Assembly (NCBI GenBank): GCA_032690845.1
Contig: CM064421.1
Coordinates: 37,996,963 to 38,060,962 of the forward strand
Length of the DNA stretch: 64,000 bases
Reading direction: 5' to 3'
DNA from: Eleusine coracana subsp. coracana
Lineage: Eukaryota > Streptophyta > Magnoliopsida > Poales > Poaceae
In this document: positions 58,156 through 64,000 of the stretch, piece by piece
Layout of the letters: each line of letters starts with the position of its first letter
Numbering within the stretch: position 1 is the stretch's first letter
Made by a program: the position numbers and the translations under genes
Notes under the pieces: model-generated
What the model saw: only the letters and a program-made list of their open reading frames with translations
The model's database searches: none
What the model was told of the DNA's origin: nothing

Positions 58156-59806
58156 TCATGGCGAAGTCCGCCTTTCAGTTAGCTTCTCCCTGCTGTACTT
58201 CTTGAAATCTGCTGCCAGCCCTGCATCGAAGTCCTGCTTCATCTGCTCAGCTAGCTGCCTCAACACCTGCACCGTGATCACAACAGATTAAACGGCTGTC
58301 AATCCAGAGAAGCAAAGAAACACCCATCGATTCTTCTGCAAAAAGAAGGTGAGGTGAGGTCGAAATCGAACTCTGACCGTCTCGCCGACGCCTCTGATGA
58401 TGCCCTCGGGGACCAATGCGAGCGCGGGCGGGAGGTTGAAGCCGACAGTCATCTCGACGTGGCCCCTGAGGCTCTTCCTGCCCTCTCGCTGCGGGTACAG
58501 GATGCCGCGGACCGTCAGGGCCATGTGCGACGGCATGGCGTTGCTGTCCAGCCCTCTCAGCTTGTAGTCTGTCTGAGAGCAGCATAACACATTTCTTCAG
58601 ACTTCTGATGAAGATGAGAAATAAATCGAGTTCCTGGTTCATTTGAGTCTGTCAGTGTCAGTTTACCACTTCCATCAGGAGGAGGCTGGTGGCCTTGACG
58701 GGGACGTTGGGAGGGTACTCCTTGCCGCCGGATTTGCTGACGAAACGCATGACTATTACCGGCGACGCTGAGAGGAAGAGGAACTGGATGGGCAAAAGCT
58801 GGACGCTCCATTCTTCCTGCAAGATCGCACTTTGTTAAGACTTCCCTTGTAAGATTCACTTGAATTTCACAGGAGAAACTGTTCTGATAAAAGAATGAGT
58901 CCAGTAGTTTGTTGCTAGACACAATTCTTTTAATTGATTGTTGTCAGCAGTTCAGGCTTCAGCGTCGCCCAAATGGAGAGGTACTGAAAGTTTCAGCATT
59001 TTTTGTGCAGTTCACTTCGTAGTTCACATGAGACATGAGACACAGCTCCAACGATCAAATGGAGAGGTACTGAGAGGTTACTTACATCATTAAGCTTTCT
59101 TCTCTTGCGCTGATCAGGAAACACAGCTCCAACGATCCTCGTCCTGTTCAGGAGGTATTCGTCGATTGACGCCTGCAAAGAGAACCCCCAGGGAGTTATT
59201 AGATCATCTGAAAGTGCACCGCGAAATTCAGACGCCGCACTCCATACATGGGACATCATTACGTACGTACCCCAGGGGTTTCTCTCATAGGGATGTCGGT
59301 GTTAAACTTGTACGAGAAGGTGAAAAGGTCTCTGGGGTTGATCTTCTCTCTCGATCGTCCACCATACGATGGCGTCTTCAGAGCGCATGTGGCGAAAAAC
59401 CGTGATCGCGGCGACGAGACATTCAAAACCAAATCCTTTCCTGTTCTTGATCTTGATGCATCTGCCCCCGACCCGAGTAGTACGCTCCCTCCTGATCCAG
59501 CACTCCTATACACTGTTAAACCACTCAGAAAGTCATACACTAATACCCAGCAAATGCTTCTACTGAACTAGTAAATTGAGTACTATAAGAATGATTCAGG
59601 CATGAAAAATGCAGAATTACATGGCACCTGGATGCACAGCAAGATGACTTGTTGAAGGCAGGTTCAGCATAATCATCTCCTCTGGTACGCTCTTCTTCCG
59701 GCCGTGGCGATCGTTTCTCCCTGTTGTGCTTGAGAGCTCTGCTGGGTTTCCCTGCTTGATTCCCCGGGCCAATAAGTAACTTCATGAGACGTGCAGGGTT
59801 GAGCAT
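58156..59806 (-). CDS. DUF1997 family protein
   Basis: Six exons are proposed: 59628-59806, 59271-59451, 59086-59172, 58667-58816, 58378-58572 and 58156-58266 (about 300 residues). The last five carry the recognisable body: 'SPRSRFFATCAL', 'SFKFNTDIP'-like 'SYKFNTDIPMRETPG', 'SIDEYLLNRTRIVGAVFP', 'VIVMRFVSKSGG', 'PVKATSLLLMEVTDYKLRGL', 'HVEMTVGFNLPPALALVPEG' and the end 'ADFKKYSREKLTERR'. This is DUF1997, a family of cyanobacteria and plants without a firm function. The first exon and its splice to the second are uncertain: phase fits only with an unusual AAG acceptor at 59452. The N-terminus lacks an obvious transit peptide. The stop is TGA at 58156-58158. Confidence 0.85.
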
Positions 59807-60917
59807 GCTGCACGGCAACGCAACAGGGTCCGTCCGTCTCTGTAGTAGGTCCTACTGGCCGTGTCTCCTCTTCCAACAAGTCGTGCTATGAGTTTCCGGA
59901 GTTCTTCATGGTTGTTAGTTGCTGGCTCTCTCTTCAGACTTCTGCTAGAGATGTTTGTCTGACGCTTTTAGCCCGGATTAGCATGATGGACACGCGTAAC
60001 TGAAAAAACCAGGAGGATATTTTGTTGCGTGAGGTCCTTCACTTGCTTCCTGAAGAGGTTCAACAGTGCACTTCTCGTCCTGTGGCACACAGAGATTTGA
60101 CCTGTTTTTTGGAGGGACCGAGAGGGACGATGATCCGTGCAACGTCAGGCGACGATCCAGAAGGTTATTAGACGAATGATAAACCTAGCCGCCGAGACAA
60201 TTGTGTTTTCACTTATTAAGAGTTTTGCGTTCTGAGATATTTCACGAACGAATCCCGTGCGTGCACGTAAGCTCCAACGACCCACTGACACTAGTACGCA
60301 CGGCTGCGCAAGCATGCCGGAAACGTTTTTTTTATCCAGAAATGTTGGTGGCAGTATTATCACTCCATTGACGCCCTAGATAAAGAAGTTTTCTACACAA
60401 GTAACTACATATTCATTTTTTTTTCATGATGCATAATTATGTTTTGAATCCCTTAGAATCACCTAACACAGTTGTTCAACTGCCATACTTCCAAGTATGA
60501 TAATAATATAGAAAATTTCTACAGCTTCAGTTCCGTCAGGGCGGGACAACATTAATGCTCGAGGATACATGTGAGAGTTTCCAGTACAAGTTTCTTTTCG
60601 TGTTTCCAATACAAGTTTTATAACCAAAGACAACTATTACAACTACAGAAAGGAAGATGCATCCGTTTTTGCCTACCGTAGGCCATGATGGGCACACAGT
60701 GATGGCATCCCGGGCCACGGCTGTCAGGTTGGTGGGCTGGGCGGTTCCCCCCTCTCAATCTAGCCCATCCGGATGGCCCAAACGCAGCAGCGCATCTTCG
60801 TCTTCCTCACGCCGCCAGCGCGCTTGCCGCTCGCTCGTAGCAGCGCCGGCTGCCCCCACTCGTAGTTACTTGATCAGATGTGGCGCGCGGGTCCTTGCTC
60901 CACGGTGCGCCTGTTCG
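59807..60917. other. Divergent promoter region of DUF1997 and PPR genes
   Basis: The two genes are divergently transcribed. No gene is seen. 60380-60660 is AT-rich. 60690-60917 is GC-rich with CT-rich stretches and is the likely leader of the PPR gene. An open frame in phase with the PPR start extends upstream to about 60702. Confidence 0.5.
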
Positions 60918-63900
60918 ATGTGGAAGGCGTGGCGGCTCCCCTGCGCAATCCGCCTCCGGCATCTGAGGTGAGCGAGAGAGAGCTTTCAGCTAATCGACTG
61001 TACTGATGTTCCTTTCAGTCTAATTTCTTCGACCATTTCCAGTCGGGAGGCAAGGCGAGAAGCGAAGATCGGATGCCGAGATTACGCTAAGAATGCCCCG
61101 GAGCAGCACTGCAACAAGGGGAGGTCGTTGAAAGGAATAAGCCGCCACGTTGGGGAGAAGCACAGTCCAATCCTTGCAGTCGATGTCGAGAAATCTGAGG
61201 AATTCGACTTGAATCTAGAGAATGGGGGGAAATCCGAAGCAAAATTGTGCTCTGGTATTGGAAGATTGGTCATAGCCAAGTGCTCTCACATATTTGAGAG
61301 TAGAGGGGACACCTTTGACAGGAACTGCAGCTTGCAAGATGCTCTTAAGCCTGGTTTGTGGCTCTCACCGGAGACCCTTCGTCGCTATTGGCGTGTTTCT
61401 GAGCTGAAGCCTGAGGATTTTCTTGACATTTTGATTGGATTTGGACCTGGCGCGGTAGAAGTGAGAAATGCAAGGTTTTTATGGAATTTATACAGGTGGG
61501 CGTCGTTGCAAAGGAAGGAATTCCAACATCTGCATAGGTCAAATGAGAGCATGGTATCAATACTTTCAGCTGCCCAGATGCTCAGTCAAGCTGAATCACT
61601 ACTACTCTCATTGGCTGATACTATTGCTCCGGCGGTTGCAAATGAACTGTTCAGTCAGATCATTCAGGCTTATTCAGAATATGGCAACCTCGAGAAATCA
61701 GTTAAACTCTACGATTTTGCAAGATATAAACATTTGATTCCTTCAGTTTCATGCTATCAAGCACTTCTTCATTTTCTGATTCGAAAGAGAAAAAATGAAT
61801 TGGTCTTAAAAATATATTTAGACATGCTTGAAGTTGGATTGGGTTCTTCTACCAAAGGAGATGTTCTCAATTTTATTGTCATAGCTTTAATCAAGAAAGG
61901 CAATTTTCTGCAAGTTCTTGGTATACTTCGGCAATCAAAGAGCTTGGGTCTTATATTAAGCAAGAGATCCTTGTCAACTGTAGCAGAAGAATTTAATAAG
62001 AAGAAAGACATCGGCGACATGATGAATTTCTTGGAAGAATGGAGGTGTTTACCTGATCTGCGTGTTTGCAACAGAATCCTTGCATTTTCGTGCATTAATC
62101 ATGGTACTGATGAGGCATGGTTGGTCTTTCAAAGATTGGAAGCCTTAGGGTTTGCTCCAGATGCTACCACCTTTGGAATTTTCATATGTCATAGCTGCAG
62201 AGAAATGAAACTGAAAGCTGCATTCATATATTTATCTGAGTGCTTTTCTAGACAAATTAAACCTAAAGTGTCTGCTTATAATGCTATTTTAAGTGGTGTT
62301 TTCAGGGAGGGACTGTACAGACATGCAAAGTACATCTTTGAAGATATGGTTGAAAGAAAAGTAATGCCAAATGTTTCAACATATAAGATAATTTTGGCAG
62401 GATACTGCAGATATAGACAGTTTGATGATATTGAGCAAGTCTTGAGGGATATGAAAACTAATGGTGTAAATGAACTTCCCTCTGGAAATTGTGTGCTTTC
62501 GAAGGCCTTATCATTCTTGGGTCTAGATCACTTAGAAGTGAAAGTCAAGAGAGATAATGCCACTGGTTTCCCAAAATCCGAGTTTTTTGATTCGGTAGGC
62601 AACGGATTGTATTTGGAGACTGATTGTGAAAAGCTTGATAATTCATTGGCACAAATTTTTGACAATGCCCTTCACCCAGATATTAACTCACAGTTAGTCA
62701 GTGCATCTCAGCAAGGCAATTTAGCAAGTGCTCTACTAGTGAAAGATGAAGCTTTCCAATGGGGCCATGACATTTCATCAGCCAACCGGACACAACTAAT
62801 TAAGGCCTTATGTGCGAGCCCTGAATACATAATGGATGTCGTTGACCTTATGGAGGAGATGTCAGATACCTTCGATGAAGTTGATGCTCAAACTCTAAAT
62901 ATAGTTGTCAGAAAATTGAGTAGCAGTGGGATGTCAGCTCATGCAAGATTGGTTTTGGATATATTGTTCAGAGGAGGCTTGCCGATCAGTCAAGATACTT
63001 ATACTTATTTGATGATAGGCTTCTGCGAGGAAATGAACATAGACGGGTTTTGGGAATGTTGGAATCTTGCAACAAAGTGTACATGGTCACCTGATAGCAA
63101 AGATGTGATGGCCCTCATCACTAGCTTGTGCAAATGGGGAGTTATTGAGGAAGCCCTGAAGCTTATTGACCGGTTGCTTGACTGTTATCCTAATTTGTTT
63201 TTGAGTGTCTATTGTGCACTTCTCAAAGATTTATGCAGGACAGGTTACACTACTGTTGGATGTGCAATGCTGGAGGCCCTCATAGAAAAGGTTGTTTTTG
63301 TGAATCACTCGCTACTTCTTAATGTAGTGGAGGGCTTCTTAAAGGAGCAGAAGACTTCTGAAACAATTGGAATGTATGATTTGTGGCTAAACAAAAGCAA
63401 AGTATTAGATACATTTACTCACCTGTTCGAGCTATCTTCTTTCCCATGGCTTGACGCTGAACGAGCCATGGAATTAAGAGAATCTATGACAGCCATTGAA
63501 TTTACTGAGGTCTCACCTTATTGTTGCATTGCGAAGGAATTAGTGCAAACAGGAAATCTAAAGCAGGCAATACCACTGTTTAAACATGCTACTTATGGAA
63601 AGTTCAGTGGCACCTTGCTAAATTCCTTACTTGAAGCATATGGTTGTCTAAACGATTGGAGAAACATAGATACAGTTCTTTGCATGATGCTAAAGTTGCG
63701 ATCCAATATTTCTATTTCAGGATACCGCTTTCTGATCAGCAGAATGTGTGAGCAAAGTCGGTTTGCTAGTGCTTCAAGCCTTAAGATGCTGTTCCAACAT
63801 AGTGACAAGTCAAGAGAATTGATTTCATACAACATTCTAATATTTTATCTTTTTAAGAGAAGAAATTCCTCTCAGGTTCATGAATTGCTGAAGGACATGA

Positions 63901-64000
63901 AAGGTAATGGTATTTCTCCAGACAAAATCACCTACGACTTCCTTATCTATGGATTCCACAAGTCTGGAGATACTGATAGTTCAGTTAATATGCTTGATGC
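60918..64000 (+). CDS. P-class pentatricopeptide repeat protein, partial (runs off right edge)
   Basis: A short exon (60918-60967) begins MWKAWRLPCAIRLRHL, a basic, amphipathic start typical of a mitochondrial presequence, and joins at 'AG|gtgagc' to the large exon from 61043, open to the end of the window. About 1000 residues are visible. Degenerate 35-residue PPR helices recur: 'ANELFSQIIQAYSEYGNLEK', 'SCYQALLHFLIRKRKNELVL', 'PDLRVCNRILAFSCINHGTD', 'APDATTFGIFICHSCREMKL', 'KPKVSAYNAILSGVFREGLY', 'MPNVSTYKIILAGYCRYRQF' and 'SPDKITYDFLIYGFHKSGDT'. PPR proteins bind organellar RNA and control its processing. The arrangement resembles plant At5g15280-type proteins by memory. No editing-type E/DYW end can be judged, as the C-terminus is outside. 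Confidence 0.9.

Noticed and set aside
1..64000. CRISPR arrays, prokaryotic operons or phage genes
   Set aside because: No regular spacer-repeat arrays or bacterial gene layout; spliced plant genes throughout.

Overview
This is a stretch of plant nuclear DNA, almost certainly from a grass (Poaceae). Exons are GC-rich with GT-AG introns, intergenic DNA is AT-rich, Stowaway/hAT/Mutator-type MITEs and LINE copies lie between genes, and the families include ones expanded in grasses (DUF1618, F-box/DUF295). I found no tRNA, rRNA, CRISPR array or operon. All exon coordinates were worked out by hand from splice signals, reading phase and family knowledge; no search was run.

Layout. 1-11 kb is gene-poor. 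A unit of about 1.8 kb occurs in three degenerate tandem copies (about 1548-10925), and the middle copy is split by a decayed, 5'-truncated LINE on the minus strand (about 4958-9406). 11.8-19 kb is a young accessory zone: a frameshifted F-box/DUF295 gene (+), an unrecognised multi-exon gene (-), a truncated LINE (+), and a DUF1618 gene (-) whose last exon stops at a splice donor pointing into the LINE. From 19.6 kb on there are conserved genes: an IQM-type calmodulin-binding protein (-, nine exons), a DUF620 protein (+), a plastid-type fatty acyl-CoA reductase of the MS2/DPW pollen-wall class (+), a PP2A catalytic subunit (-, eleven exons ending in TPDYFL), an F-box/kelch protein (+), an MFSD12-like transporter (+, twelve exons) with a scrambled partial duplicate downstream, a secreted or ER-type group-4 LEA protein (-), a DUF3110 plastid protein (+), a DUF1997 protein (-), and a long P-class PPR protein (+) that runs off the right edge.

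The genes are independent housekeeping or developmental loci and do not form a pathway. The adjacent acyl-CoA reductase, PP2A and LEA genes fit my memory of the gene order on distal rice chromosome 3; this is recollection, not a test. The most unusual structures are the LINE-split tandem triplication, a hAT-like MITE nested in a Stowaway-like MITE with clean target duplications, a 400-bp fold-back Mutator-like MITE that is nearly one whole hairpin, and the unclassified gene at 15.1-16.2 kb.
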